The position numbers and the translations under genes are program-made. From positions 51,275 through 115,274 of the forward strand of contig JAIKYZ010000008.1 of NCBI GenBank assembly GCA_024682655.1: a stretch of DNA of 64,000 nucleotides, read 5' to 3'. This document shows, piece after piece, positions 52,338 to 61,595 of this stretch; the stretch's first letter is position 1, and every line of letters begins with the position of its first letter. Under the pieces are notes generated by a model. That model made no database searches. It worked only from the letters and a program-made list of their open reading frames with translations, and was not told the DNA's origin. Source of the DNA: Treponema sp. (GTDB lineage: Bacteria; Spirochaetota; Spirochaetia; Treponematales; Treponemataceae).

Positions 52338-54467
52338 TTACAAAAAGTAAGTTTTCATCATACCTTTTCCCTTTACATCGATTTCTGTATTTTCGCTGTA
52401 TTGGAAAAGATTTAAAGTCTGGGCTTTTGTTGTTTCGGTTACATGAATCTTCATTGGAAGGCCTGTACTTTCCATACGGCTGGCAACGTTTACTGTATCG
52501 CCCCAAATATCATAAATAAACTTTGTTTTTCCGATTACACCGGCAACAAGAGGTCCTGAATTTATTCCAAGTCGGATTAAAAGTTTAATGTTAGAATTTT
52601 CATTAAATTTTCTTACATCATCTAAAAGTCCACGAGCAAAACGAATCATTTTTGCAGCACCGTCATTATTTTCATCTTGAGTAAGACCGGCTGCAGCCAT
52701 ATAGGCATCTCCAATAGTTTTGATTTTTTCAATTCCTTCGCGTTGAGCTCTTTCATCAAACATAGAGAACATTTTATTCAACATTGTTACAACTTCTTCA
52801 GCACTCATTTCGCCGCTGATTTTTGTAAAGCCAACTATATCTGTAAATAAAACTGTAACATTTGGATATTCTTTAGCGATTGTAGAATCTGGATGAGCAG
52901 AAAGTTCTTTTGCAATTTCTTTTGGAAGAATGTTCAAAAGCAGACTTTCAGAACGATTTTTTTCACTTTCGAGTTCTTTAGTTCTTTCTTTTACAGTAGC
53001 TTCAAGTTTTTTATTTTCTTCTTCAACACGAATAAGTTTTCCTTCGAACATTGTAATTGTCATTGAAATTACAAAAAGGATAACAAGAATTGCAAGGAAA
53101 ATATCAAAAAGAAGATTAGAAAGTGGTTTTAATATACTTGAATAGGTAAATACAATTTTTTGTGAAAGTGGCTGAAAATCATGTGGGCTATACATAATAC
53201 AACCAAATCCAAGAGTCTTTAAGGGAGTTATTTTATAAAAATCTACCCCGTGAAGATTTTCTTTATCTCCTTCATGTGGTTTTTGTACATTTAATTTTCC
53301 ATCCGCAAGAGTAAAAGTTCCATTCCAAGGTCCTGGATCAATGGAACAATTTTCAGGAAGTTCAATAGAAAAATACCAGTCTGTAATAATTGTACTTTTC
53401 ATATTGTTGTAAATTACACCGTCATACTGAGCTCCAGTTCTATCAGGATCTGCACCATCTACCCATTGTTTTTCTGCATTACGCTCAAAAGTAACACAAA
53501 CCGCTTTGGAAATATTATTTTCTGAATATGGATTATCAATTTTAAGAGTTTTTTCTGGAAGTGAAATACCTGTAATAGAAATAATTACAAGAACGATTAA
53601 GATTCCACCTACACTGATTGAAAGAGTCTGCCAGAAGTGATTTCTTACAATTCTTTTTTTTGTCTCACTAGTTTCAGCTTTTTCGCCATCTTTTTTATAA
53701 ACAGGACTTATAATTGAACCAGATTTTGCGCCAGAATAAAACTCTAACTCCATTAATTTTATAGAAGAGTAAAAGAGATGTAAGGCACCAAGTCCTAAAG
53801 AAATATTAATCCAAGAAAATCCGTAAATAAATAAAATCAGGAAAGTTCCAATTAAAGGAAGGAAGAAATAAATTATAAGAGTAACAAATACATTAGAAGC
53901 CAATTTTTTTCTATTTTGAACAAGCATTGTAAAGGTAATTAAACCAGGTAAAAGGCCTAAGGCTATACTCAAAGGATAAAGAGGATTTCTGTGGTAAAGA
54001 TTATTTTCATCAAAATAATAAAAGAGATTTGTAAACTGACTGATAATTACAAGACAGATTCCTACAAAACAGAAAAAGAAAACAATAAAAAGCTGTACAG
54101 GAATTCCACTTTTAATGGCTTTTTTTGGATGTATAAGAATTGAAAAATTTAATCGGGCCTGTTTAATAAATTCACAGGAATAAAAACAAAAGAAAAATGC
54201 AATAAGATAATTACAAATAAAAACAGAAAGATTGCTAAAACGAACCATGTAATAGCCAATCATACTTATATTTCCACGATAAAAATATGCAAGAGCATCT
54301 GAAAGCAGTAAAAAGCCGGTAAATACTTCAATAAGAATTAAAGTTCTGCGGCCATTCCTATTGAACTTATGACCTGACCCCAAAAAGATTCCTACCTGGA
54401 AACAGAAAAAAGATAAAAAACAAAGAAATGAAACACTAATAATTCTTGTAAATTCAGACACCTTCAA
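52338..54467 (-). CDS. Class III adenylate cyclase with extracytoplasmic CBM2-like domain
   Basis: 709 residues. Residues about 1-240 hold seven hydrophobic helices, paralogous to the N-terminus of the cyclase at 15311. A TM helix at about 280-302 is followed by an outside domain (about 320-440) and another TM at about 450-472. The outside domain reads like a family 2 carbohydrate-binding module: GVIYNNMKSTIITDW (Trp364), FSIELPENCSI, WNGTFTLADGKLNV (Trp381) and TLGFGCIMYSP. Then a coiled coil, LLLNILPKEIAKEL and a complete cyclase domain with LFTDIVGFT, EKIKTIGDAYM, YDIWGDTVNVASRME. Prediction: a cyclase gated by an external ligand, perhaps a polysaccharide. Confidence 0.87.
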   Translation of the reverse strand: MKVSEFTRIISVSFLCFLSFFCFQVGIFLGSGHKFNRNGRRTLILIEVFTGFLLLSDALAYFYRGNISMIGYYMVRFSNLSVFICNYLIAFFFCFYSCEFIKQARLNFSILIHPKKAIKSGIPVQLFIVFFFCFVGICLVIISQFTNLFYYFDENNLYHRNPLYPLSIALGLLPGLITFTMLVQNRKKLASNVFVTLIIYFFLPLIGTFLILFIYGFSWINISLGLGALHLFYSSIKLMELEFYSGAKSGSIISPVYKKDGEKAETSETKKRIVRNHFWQTLSISVGGILIVLVIISITGISLPEKTLKIDNPYSENNISKAVCVTFERNAEKQWVDGADPDRTGAQYDGVIYNNMKSTIITDWYFSIELPENCSIDPGPWNGTFTLADGKLNVQKPHEGDKENLHGVDFYKITPLKTLGFGCIMYSPHDFQPLSQKIVFTYSSILKPLSNLLFDIFLAILVILFVISMTITMFEGKLIRVEEENKKLEATVKERTKELESEKNRSESLLLNILPKEIAKELSAHPDSTIAKEYPNVTVLFTDIVGFTKISGEMSAEEVVTMLNKMFSMFDERAQREGIEKIKTIGDAYMAAAGLTQDENNDGAAKMIRFARGLLDDVRKFNENSNIKLLIRLGINSGPLVAGVIGKTKFIYDIWGDTVNVASRMESTGLPMKIHVTETTKAQTLNLFQYSENTEIDVKGKGMMKTYFL

Positions 54468-54554
54468 GAACTCCTAAAAAATATCTTCTATTATAATTAT
54501 AATGGTAATATCCTATCTATCTCAAGACCAAGAAATGAAAATAAAAAGATAAAA

Positions 54555-55529
54555 TCATTCTTCGTAGCAAGAGTTATCGATACAGGAATCAATTTGATAT
54601 TGGCTTGTAAGATTATTTATTGTTACAAGAAAGGATATTGTATCCTGTAAAGAAGCCTTATCCTCTTGAGTAATTGCAACTGAATAATCATATTTTTGAG
54701 CAATTGATAAAATTTCCTGAGGGCTGACGTTTAAGGCCTGGGCAAGTTTTGCTTGATATTCTTGATTAATAGTTTCTATCTGCCCTGCTGAATTTTCATA
54801 TTCTTTCAAAATCATAGAAATAATATCTTTATTCTGAGCAAGATATTCTTCCCGGACAACAAAACCATTTGTTCCCCTCAGATTGATATCTTCTCCCTGG
54901 GCTAGAATTTTAACAAGACCTTTATCAACCAAGCGGGTAATATTTGGCTCCCAGATAACAACTGCATCAACAGATTTTGACGCCAGAGCATATTCTGCAT
55001 CTCCGGCGGAAATATTACAAAATTCTACACCTTCAAAACCTATACCAGTTTTTTCAAGTAATTTTTTTGAAAAATTATGACCGGTTGAGCCAAAAACTGT
55101 AGCAATTTTCTTACCTTTTAAATCATTTATATTGTTTATACTATTATCATCTTTTCTTACAAGCATAGCATAGGCATTAGGACCCCGGGCAGGAACTCCA
55201 ACCATTTTCATTCTATTACTTTTTTCCAAAGCCAATACTGTTGGTACATCTCCAATTAAACCTATATCCGATAAATCAGCAAAAAGAGATTCGTTGATTG
55301 AAGGTCCGCTTTCAAAATCCTGCCAGATTATAGTAACATTCTTTTCTGCAAGGACATTTTCCAGACTTTTTGTATATCTGGCAATATAAAGAGGTATAAA
55401 GGCAGCAGAAGGTTGAATTGCAACTCTTACACTTCTAGCTTCTAATTTGCGACCTTTTTTACATCCCGTAATAGAGATCAAAGACAATAAGCTTAGTAAA
55501 AATAATAAAAAATTTCTTGATTTTCTCAT
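54555..55529 (-). CDS. Orphan SsuA/NrtA-type substrate-binding lipoprotein
   Basis: 324 residues, lipoprotein signal ending SITGC. The NMT1/SsuA-like fold is visible in VRVAIQPSAAFIPLYIARYTKSLENVLAEKN, FADLSDIGLIGDVPTVLALEKSN and DLKGKKIATVFGSTGHNF, with DAVVIWEPNITRLVDKG in the second lobe. Relatives bind sulfonates, nitrate or pyrimidine precursors. No permease or ATPase gene is near; it is divergent from a dCache-GGDEF protein, so a receptor role feeding that sensor is possible. The best promoter puts the transcript start 2-3 nt from the ATG and no Shine-Dalgarno is seen. Confidence 0.82.
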   Translation of the reverse strand: MRKSRNFLLFLLSLLSLISITGCKKGRKLEARSVRVAIQPSAAFIPLYIARYTKSLENVLAEKNVTIIWQDFESGPSINESLFADLSDIGLIGDVPTVLALEKSNRMKMVGVPARGPNAYAMLVRKDDNSINNINDLKGKKIATVFGSTGHNFSKKLLEKTGIGFEGVEFCNISAGDAEYALASKSVDAVVIWEPNITRLVDKGLVKILAQGEDINLRGTNGFVVREEYLAQNKDIISMILKEYENSAGQIETINQEYQAKLAQALNVSPQEILSIAQKYDYSVAITQEDKASLQDTISFLVTINNLTSQYQIDSCIDNSCYEE

Positions 55530-55537
55530 AGTTTTCT

Positions 55538-55566
55538 ATAATAACATTAGAAATTTGTCTTGTAAA
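55538..55566 (-). promoter_or_regulatory. Promoter of the orphan binding protein
   Basis: On the minus strand: TTTACA (55566-55561), a 17-nt spacer, TATTAT (55543-55538). It lies so close to the ATG (55529) that the mRNA would be nearly leaderless. Confidence 0.55.
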
Positions 55567-55653
55567 TTTTTTATCCTATAAATAACTTTTATATCATTCA
55601 GACAATTTTGGCATTATAATATTTCTTGAATTTTTATCGAGAGGATTTTGCCA

Positions 55654-57528
55654 ATGAAAATTACCAGAAAACTAAAAATCATACTTATTGCAATATTACT
55701 TTATCTAATTCTATCTACACTAACAGCCTCTGTAATTTCTTTTCATAAAAATGTTTCAAAAATTTTTCAAACGACAGTTCTTAAAAGTATAGATGAAATT
55801 CAAGAACTCTATAAAGAAAATCTGCAGGAACAATTTGAAAGTCAAATTTCAATGCTTGAAGCCCAGGCCCGTTATTTTGAAGAAGTAAATCTGGAAGATG
55901 AAGAAGAACTAAAAAAAGTTATTACCGCTACAAAAGGAATTGGAGATTTTAAGAAAATTGCTATTGTAAATAAAGAAGGTGTTTGTACAAACTTTACAGG
56001 ACAAAATCTTTCTAACTATTCTACAAAAACTATTTTTAGAGAAACCTTTTTAAATGCAAAAGCCCAGATAAGTAATAAAATTGAACTTGATGAAAGCCTT
56101 GAACCAATACTTACACTCTCCTATCCAATCATTAGAAATAACACAGTTAAGGCAATGATTATTGGAACTCTCCCCTACAAAACCCTAAAAAAGCAGTTTT
56201 CTGTTTCACTCTTTTCTGGTGAAAATTATATATACATTATTACAACTGACGGAAACATCATTTTAAGTAACCGTGATAAAAACAAATCCCTTTACAATGT
56301 AAATATTTACGATTACCTGAAAACTAATTCAGAAGAAGTTAATGAAGAAATAGACAAAATGCGAAAAGACATTATAAGAGACTATTCTGGCTTCATAACT
56401 TATAAAAATGGTAACGAAAATAACATTTTTGCCTATGAACCAATAGGAATCAACGGATGGTATATTATTTCTGTAATCCCAAATTCTTATATTCAGGAAC
56501 AGCGATTTTCCTTCAGTAATCTTGTAATTAAACTCTTTCTTGTTTTTGCAATAACCTTGGGAGCTTTTATTACCATCCTTGCTACAATTTTAAGAAGAAA
56601 TTCAACCGTGGAAAAAGATAACGAAAGACTTACAATTGCTACTCATCAAAACCAATCCCTTATCTTTGAATATGATATACAAAAGAAATCTATAGAATTT
56701 TCCGGGGATACTATTTTTATGCTGGGAGTTGATAAAAAAACAATCTCGGCAGATTTAGCCAGAACAGAATATTTTAAACGGGTGCATGAAGATGATATTA
56801 GTGTTCTGGAATTAATGCAGGATACAATAACAGGTAAAAACAGCGATTATCTTGCTGAATTCCGTTATAAGAATTTTACAAATGAATACATCTGGATTCG
56901 AGTAACAGGTACCCTTATTCGCCGTGAAGACCGAAGCCCTGCAAAATTTATTGGAAGTATTAATAATGTTAATGCACAGATCATGCATGAACAGGAACTT
57001 AAATCAATTGCCGAAGTTGATGCTCTAACCAGTCTCTTAAATAAAAGTGCAATGCAGGAATATGTATCTACTTTCCTCAAGGAAAAGGCAGAAGAATCCT
57101 TATGTGCTATGTTTATGCTGGATTTAGACAATTTTAAGATGGTAAATGATAATTTGGGACACCTTGCAGGAGATAAAGCCATAAAAGATGCGGCAAAGAA
57201 ATTGTCTTTAATTTTCTCAGAGAAAGATTATATCAGTCGTTTTGGAGGAGATGAATTTTGTATTCTTCTGAGGGTAAGTAAAGATGTGGGAAAAGAAAAT
57301 TTCTTGAGACTTGTTAATGAAAAAGCAAAAAATCTCTGCCTTATTTTAAGGGAAAAATATTTTGATGAAAAAAATACCATCGAAGTAAGTGGCAGTATAG
57401 GAATTGCCCTCTACCCTGAAAATGGAAGCAGTTACGATGATTTATTCCGCTATGCAGATCAGGCCCTTTATTATATAAAACAAAACGGTAAAAACGGCTA
57501 TAAGATTTGGGATAACTCTTTATTATAA
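55654..57528 (+). CDS. dCache-PAS-GGDEF diguanylate cyclase
   Basis: Membrane c-di-GMP synthase of about 624 residues. TM1 (about 8-30), a periplasmic double-Cache sensor (about 35-280, ending YEPIGINGWYIISVIPNSYI), TM2 (about 287-310), a PAS domain (about 325-445, with HEDDISVL and FRYKNFTNEYIWIRVTGT) and a GGDEF domain with intact SRFGGDEFCILL. The inhibitory I-site reads SEKD instead of RxxD, so product inhibition is probably lost. ATG 55654 is chosen over TTG 55648 because of spacing from GAGAGG. Divergent from the orphan binding protein; 66 bp before a c-di-GMP phosphodiesterase gene. Confidence 0.92.
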   Translation: MKITRKLKIILIAILLYLILSTLTASVISFHKNVSKIFQTTVLKSIDEIQELYKENLQEQFESQISMLEAQARYFEEVNLEDEEELKKVITATKGIGDFKKIAIVNKEGVCTNFTGQNLSNYSTKTIFRETFLNAKAQISNKIELDESLEPILTLSYPIIRNNTVKAMIIGTLPYKTLKKQFSVSLFSGENYIYIITTDGNIILSNRDKNKSLYNVNIYDYLKTNSEEVNEEIDKMRKDIIRDYSGFITYKNGNENNIFAYEPIGINGWYIISVIPNSYIQEQRFSFSNLVIKLFLVFAITLGAFITILATILRRNSTVEKDNERLTIATHQNQSLIFEYDIQKKSIEFSGDTIFMLGVDKKTISADLARTEYFKRVHEDDISVLELMQDTITGKNSDYLAEFRYKNFTNEYIWIRVTGTLIRREDRSPAKFIGSINNVNAQIMHEQELKSIAEVDALTSLLNKSAMQEYVSTFLKEKAEESLCAMFMLDLDNFKMVNDNLGHLAGDKAIKDAAKKLSLIFSEKDYISRFGGDEFCILLRVSKDVGKENFLRLVNEKAKNLCLILREKYFDEKNTIEVSGSIGIALYPENGSSYDDLFRYADQALYYIKQNGKNGYKIWDNSLL

Positions 57529-57594
57529 ATTGACTTAAATCTTTACAATAAATTATGGCTCGCATAAAATTAGGCTTTCAGGAAGGAGTTAATT

Positions 57595-59247
57595 ATGAAA
57601 TATGTAGCTAGAAGAAATATATTATTGGCTTTTTATGTGCTTTTAAATTTGACTTTTGCAGTTATTATCAGACTTTCCTTTTCCATTTCACAGGAAATAA
57701 ATATTGGTTCTTTTGTAATTTCAGCGAATTCTCTTAGAGGAATTTTATCTTCTCTACAATCAATCACCTGTGTCCTTATGGTTTTTGCAAATTACAAAGT
57801 GGGAATATATTTTGCTGGCTTCTTATCTATAAACTCTTTAATTTCTTCTATAATTCCTGTAATTAAATACAATTCTTTATCGAGTCTGCCAGGTGCCATT
57901 GGTACAGTTGTTTCTTTTATAATCTTAATTATTATCTATTCTTTCTACAAAAAGGCCTCAATAAGCAGTATAACAGATTATGTTACCGGACTTGAAAATA
58001 GACGTAGTTACGAAACAAAAGTAACAGAAAGATTAAAAACAAATAAAAATTTTGCAATTGCCTGTATTGAAATTGAAGATTTTAAGCATATCAACAACAC
58101 TCTTGGAATGCCAGGTGGAGATTATATTCTTAAACAAATAGCCAAAAGATTAAGCCCAGTTCTTGAAGATAATGACATTCTTTTTACAATAACCGGACCA
58201 ACCTTTGCAATTCTTTTTAACAAAGCAGATTCAGTCGAAGAAATTAAAAAAAGACTTCAGGATTTTATATGTCCTCATACAGTATCTACACAAACAGAAA
58301 GATTTACAGTTTCCCTTGCCTGTGGAATAATTTTTGTTGATGAAAAGTACCAGAATACAGCAAATGCATCACAACTTCTTAGAAATGCCGAAACTGCCCT
58401 TTTAGCTGCCCATAAGGAAAATGATGAAAAAATAGCCGTTTTTAATGAAAAAATGGAAAATGATGAAGAAGAACAAAAGAGAGCCGAAAGACTTATACAC
58501 GAAAGTCTTGAAAATGATTATTTTTACCTGGTATATCAACCACAGTATTATACTTCAAATAAAAAATTAAGAGGCTTTGAAACCCTTATCCGTTGCCGAA
58601 AACCAGATGGAAATATTATAAGTCCTTTGAATTTTATTCCAGCTGCAGAAAAAACTAATCTTATTATGAAAATAGATGATTACGTTCTTAGACGAGCAAT
58701 GAAAGAATTTAAGACAATTTTAGATAATATTAACAAATCTTATATTCTTTCAATAAATGTTTCTGCAAAAAATATTGGCAGCGAAAATTTTGCCGAAAAA
58801 GTAAAAGCCTTGCTCCTGGAAACTTCCTTTCCTGCAGAAAATCTTGAAATTGAAATTACGGAATATTCCTTTGCCGATTCAATGAAAACTACTATCAAGA
58901 ATATTCTTGAACTCAAAGAGATTGGAGTTCAAATTGCCCTGGATGATTTTGGTACAGGCTATACTTCTATTGCCCAGTTGATGAAACTTCCTGTAAATCT
59001 TCTTAAAATTGACAAGAGCCTCATTGATGATATTGAAACCAACCAGACAATGCGCGATATGATTGATTCTGTAATTTACATGGGCCACATTATGAACTGC
59101 GAAGTAATTTCGGAAGGTGTAGAAAATGATAAACAAATAGCCCTGCTAAAAGAACACAATTGCGACTTTATACAGGGCTTTGTCTGGGGAAAACCTCAGT
59201 CATTAAAAGAAATTGAAGAACTATGCAATAAACTTTTAATGGCCTAA
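57595..59247 (+). CDS. Membrane c-di-GMP phosphodiesterase, degenerate GGDEF plus EAL
   Basis: 550 residues: four to five N-terminal helices (about 5-125), a GGDEF-like domain in which the signature is replaced by TITGPTFAIL (no cyclase activity expected), and an EAL domain (about 295-545). The EAL domain keeps the catalytic set: FETLIRC (ETL variant, Glu present), SINVSAKN, LEIEITEYSF, ALDDFGTGYTS, LLKIDKSL, VISEGVEN and QGFVWGKP. It should therefore hydrolyse c-di-GMP, opposing the cyclase directly upstream. AGGAG ribosome site. Confidence 0.92.
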   Translation: MKYVARRNILLAFYVLLNLTFAVIIRLSFSISQEINIGSFVISANSLRGILSSLQSITCVLMVFANYKVGIYFAGFLSINSLISSIIPVIKYNSLSSLPGAIGTVVSFIILIIIYSFYKKASISSITDYVTGLENRRSYETKVTERLKTNKNFAIACIEIEDFKHINNTLGMPGGDYILKQIAKRLSPVLEDNDILFTITGPTFAILFNKADSVEEIKKRLQDFICPHTVSTQTERFTVSLACGIIFVDEKYQNTANASQLLRNAETALLAAHKENDEKIAVFNEKMENDEEEQKRAERLIHESLENDYFYLVYQPQYYTSNKKLRGFETLIRCRKPDGNIISPLNFIPAAEKTNLIMKIDDYVLRRAMKEFKTILDNINKSYILSINVSAKNIGSENFAEKVKALLLETSFPAENLEIEITEYSFADSMKTTIKNILELKEIGVQIALDDFGTGYTSIAQLMKLPVNLLKIDKSLIDDIETNQTMRDMIDSVIYMGHIMNCEVISEGVENDKQIALLKEHNCDFIQGFVWGKPQSLKEIEELCNKLLMA

Positions 59248-59275
59248 GTTTGATTTTTTATTTTATCAATTAATT

Positions 59276-59911
59276 CTAAATACTCTTACTTCTTTCCCAA
59301 CCGTCGCCGGCATCGGTCTTGTGTCTTACAAAATAAAAGTCACATTCGTCGCCGCCCTGACACAGGGTTTTGGTTCTGATAAAGTCGGTATAATGAAGTT
59401 CTCCGTAATTTATGATATCAGCATGACAGCACATTGAACCAAGCTTCATTAAATTGCGTTTGCCAAGAATTTTTGCGTAAATACATTCATTACATTCAAA
59501 ATGAAATTCGTCTTTTGGGTCTGTATCATTGTGCCAGGTATATCTCCAGCCAATCCCAGATTTTTTGCTAAAACCAAGAGGTACTACTTTTTTCATAAGT
59601 GCCATAAAGAATCCTTTTTTAGAAAGTTTTTGCATTTCTGAAGGATTTAAGAATTTCCACATTTCTTCTGACACAATTTTATATGCTTCTTCTTCGCTTT
59701 TCCCATGGTTTTGAAGACATTCATACATTGCAATCGAAGTTAAAATCTGGGCCATATGCTCATAATTACCCTTGTCGCAATAATATTTTTCTTCTTCAAG
59801 AAGTTCTGTCATTCTGGAATAAATATCAGCTTGTAAATCCTTTGATAAAGTTGGAAAAAAGTTCTGATAACGACTGATTTTTACCATTTCCTGCGGAATG
59901 TATTTTTTCAT
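59276..59911 (-). CDS. L-2-amino-thiazoline-4-carboxylate hydrolase family protein
   Basis: 211 residues resembling the ATC hydrolase family (PF14196). The family's Cys-rich C-terminal half is visible: FHFECNECIYAKIL, GSMCCHADIINYG, FIRTKTLCQGGDECDFYF. Characterised members open a thiazoline ring during cysteine synthesis, but most family members in gut bacteria are uncharacterised. No signal peptide. It stands alone, converging with the phosphodiesterase gene. Confidence 0.8.
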   Translation of the reverse strand: MKKYIPQEMVKISRYQNFFPTLSKDLQADIYSRMTELLEEEKYYCDKGNYEHMAQILTSIAMYECLQNHGKSEEEAYKIVSEEMWKFLNPSEMQKLSKKGFFMALMKKVVPLGFSKKSGIGWRYTWHNDTDPKDEFHFECNECIYAKILGKRNLMKLGSMCCHADIINYGELHYTDFIRTKTLCQGGDECDFYFVRHKTDAGDGWERSKSI

Positions 59912-59995
59912 ATAAAGGCTCCTATAAAATGAAAATCGAGATATAATTTATCAGACTAGTTTAAATTTAAATCCTTAATAATTTTATCACTTTAT

Positions 59996-60015
59996 TTGTT
60001 AGGTTACCATAACAA
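59996..60015. promoter_or_regulatory. Dyad upstream of GH43 gene 2
   Basis: TTGTTA-N8-TAACAA, about 115 bp before the start codon. The TGTTA/TAACA half-sites match the palindrome at 24092-24107 in front of the paralogous GH43 gene, with a wider spacer (8 versus 6 bp between the 5-mers). Confidence 0.45.
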
Positions 60016-60128
60016 AGTCTTAATAGATTAATAGCTGGTCCCCCAAAAAAATAAGAAATAAGGACAAAAAGATATTGTAGATGAACTATAAAAAAAGTTA
60101 AAATTATTAACTATCACAGGAGATTTTT

Positions 60129-61580
60129 ATGAAAGAATATATTAAAGGTGCAAATCCCTATATGCCTTTGTGGGAACATGTTCCAGATGGAGAACCAAGA
60201 GTTTTTGAATACAAGGGCGAAAAAAGAGTTTATGTTTATGGCTCCCACGATATAGAAAAGACTGAATATTGTGGTCGAAATCAAGTTGTTTGGTCGGCCC
60301 CGGTAAAGGATCTTACAAATTGGAAATGTCACGGAGTATGTTATGAGGCAAGTGATAAATCAATTTTATTTGCCCCAGATGTTGTTCAAAAAGGTGATAC
60401 TTTTTATATGTATGCGGCAGAAGATCATGGTTCCAGAGTCATGGTAGCCAGCAGTAAAAATCCTGCAGGTCCTTTTACAAATCCTGTTAAAACCGATTTA
60501 GGTTTTGACCCTGGAGTTCTTGTTGATGATGATGGCCGAGTTTATGCCTACTGGGGTTTTTGTAAACAATACTGTGCTGAATTAAACGATGATATGGCAA
60601 CAATCAAAGAAGGAACTTTCCACGAAAACATTATTAAACACTGTAATGCAGAATGGGCTATGGACGATGGAATGTATGATGAAGAAGATGCTTTCTTTGA
60701 AGCCTCTTCTCCCCGCAAAGTAAATGGTAAGTATGTTTGTATTTACTCAAAAAGATATTATAGAGCTTGTCCGGAATACGGAGTTCCAGAAGGTGGATGT
60801 AACGGATTTCTTTCTTACAAATACAGTGATTCTCCTTTGGGTGGATACAAAATGGGCGGAGATATCAGTTTTAACGGTGGAGAACTTTTGCCAAATCCAG
60901 ATGGTTCTAAGACTATGACCTACCGCTGGGGAAATAATCACGGGTCAATTATTCAGATTGAAGGTCAATGGTACGTTTTTTACCACCGTCAAACTGGAAC
61001 TAATGAATTTTCACGTCAGGCAATGCTGGAACCTGTAGATGTAGCTCAAGATAAAGAAGGAAAAATCTTTATTGGAAAGATTACTTACAAGGATGGACAG
61101 CCAATTTCTTCCCAACCTGTAGAAATGACTTCCCAAGGGGCTCATGTAAATGGACTTGATGCCCGTAAAATAATTTCTGCCGGATATGCCTGTCATATTT
61201 TTGGTGGAGAAAAAGGTGGAGCAAATGGTGGTCAGGGAGGAGCCTATATTAAAGCGGTTTACCAAGAATCTGATGAAGTTTCCGCTCCAATCGTTGATAT
61301 TAGCAGCGGGCTTACAGTTGGCTTCCGTTATCTGCAATTTGGAAGTCTTAGCCCAAAATCACTAACTGGAAAAATTGATGCTAAGGAAAAGCTTAAAATA
61401 AATATTAGAGTTGATGATTACAAAGGTAAAATTATCGCTTCCTGCAATGTTAAAAAGGGAGAAAATACTTTTACAGCACCAGTAACCAGCGGTCTAATAG
61501 GAAAAAGAGCAATTTACTTTGAATTTCTGTCGGAATCAAAAGGAATTATCTGTAATTTTGACACTTTTACCTTTGATTAG
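60129..61580 (+). CDS. Glycoside hydrolase family 43 protein, copy 2
   Basis: 483 residues, paralogue of 24175-25629 with the same plan: GANPYMPLWEHVPDGEPRVF, VYVYGSHDIEKTEYCGRN, Asp in LFAPDVVQKGDTFYMY, FDPGVLVDDDGRVYAYWG, the general acid Glu in FFEASSPRKVNGKYVCIYS, and RWGNNHGSIIQIEGQWYVFYHRQTG. The C-terminal ~130 residues form a beta-sandwich-like accessory domain ending AIYFEFLSE...FDTFTF. No signal peptide, so cytoplasmic degradation of imported arabino- or xylo-oligosaccharides is likely. AGGAG ribosome site. Confidence 0.9.
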   Translation: MKEYIKGANPYMPLWEHVPDGEPRVFEYKGEKRVYVYGSHDIEKTEYCGRNQVVWSAPVKDLTNWKCHGVCYEASDKSILFAPDVVQKGDTFYMYAAEDHGSRVMVASSKNPAGPFTNPVKTDLGFDPGVLVDDDGRVYAYWGFCKQYCAELNDDMATIKEGTFHENIIKHCNAEWAMDDGMYDEEDAFFEASSPRKVNGKYVCIYSKRYYRACPEYGVPEGGCNGFLSYKYSDSPLGGYKMGGDISFNGGELLPNPDGSKTMTYRWGNNHGSIIQIEGQWYVFYHRQTGTNEFSRQAMLEPVDVAQDKEGKIFIGKITYKDGQPISSQPVEMTSQGAHVNGLDARKIISAGYACHIFGGEKGGANGGQGGAYIKAVYQESDEVSAPIVDISSGLTVGFRYLQFGSLSPKSLTGKIDAKEKLKINIRVDDYKGKIIASCNVKKGENTFTAPVTSGLIGKRAIYFEFLSESKGIICNFDTFTFD

Positions 61581-61595
61581 AATAATTGTGAGTGC

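Noticed and set aside
52159..52506. 115-residue minus-strand open frame
   Set aside because: It overlaps the C-terminal coding sequence of the adenylate cyclase in another frame and is a shadow.
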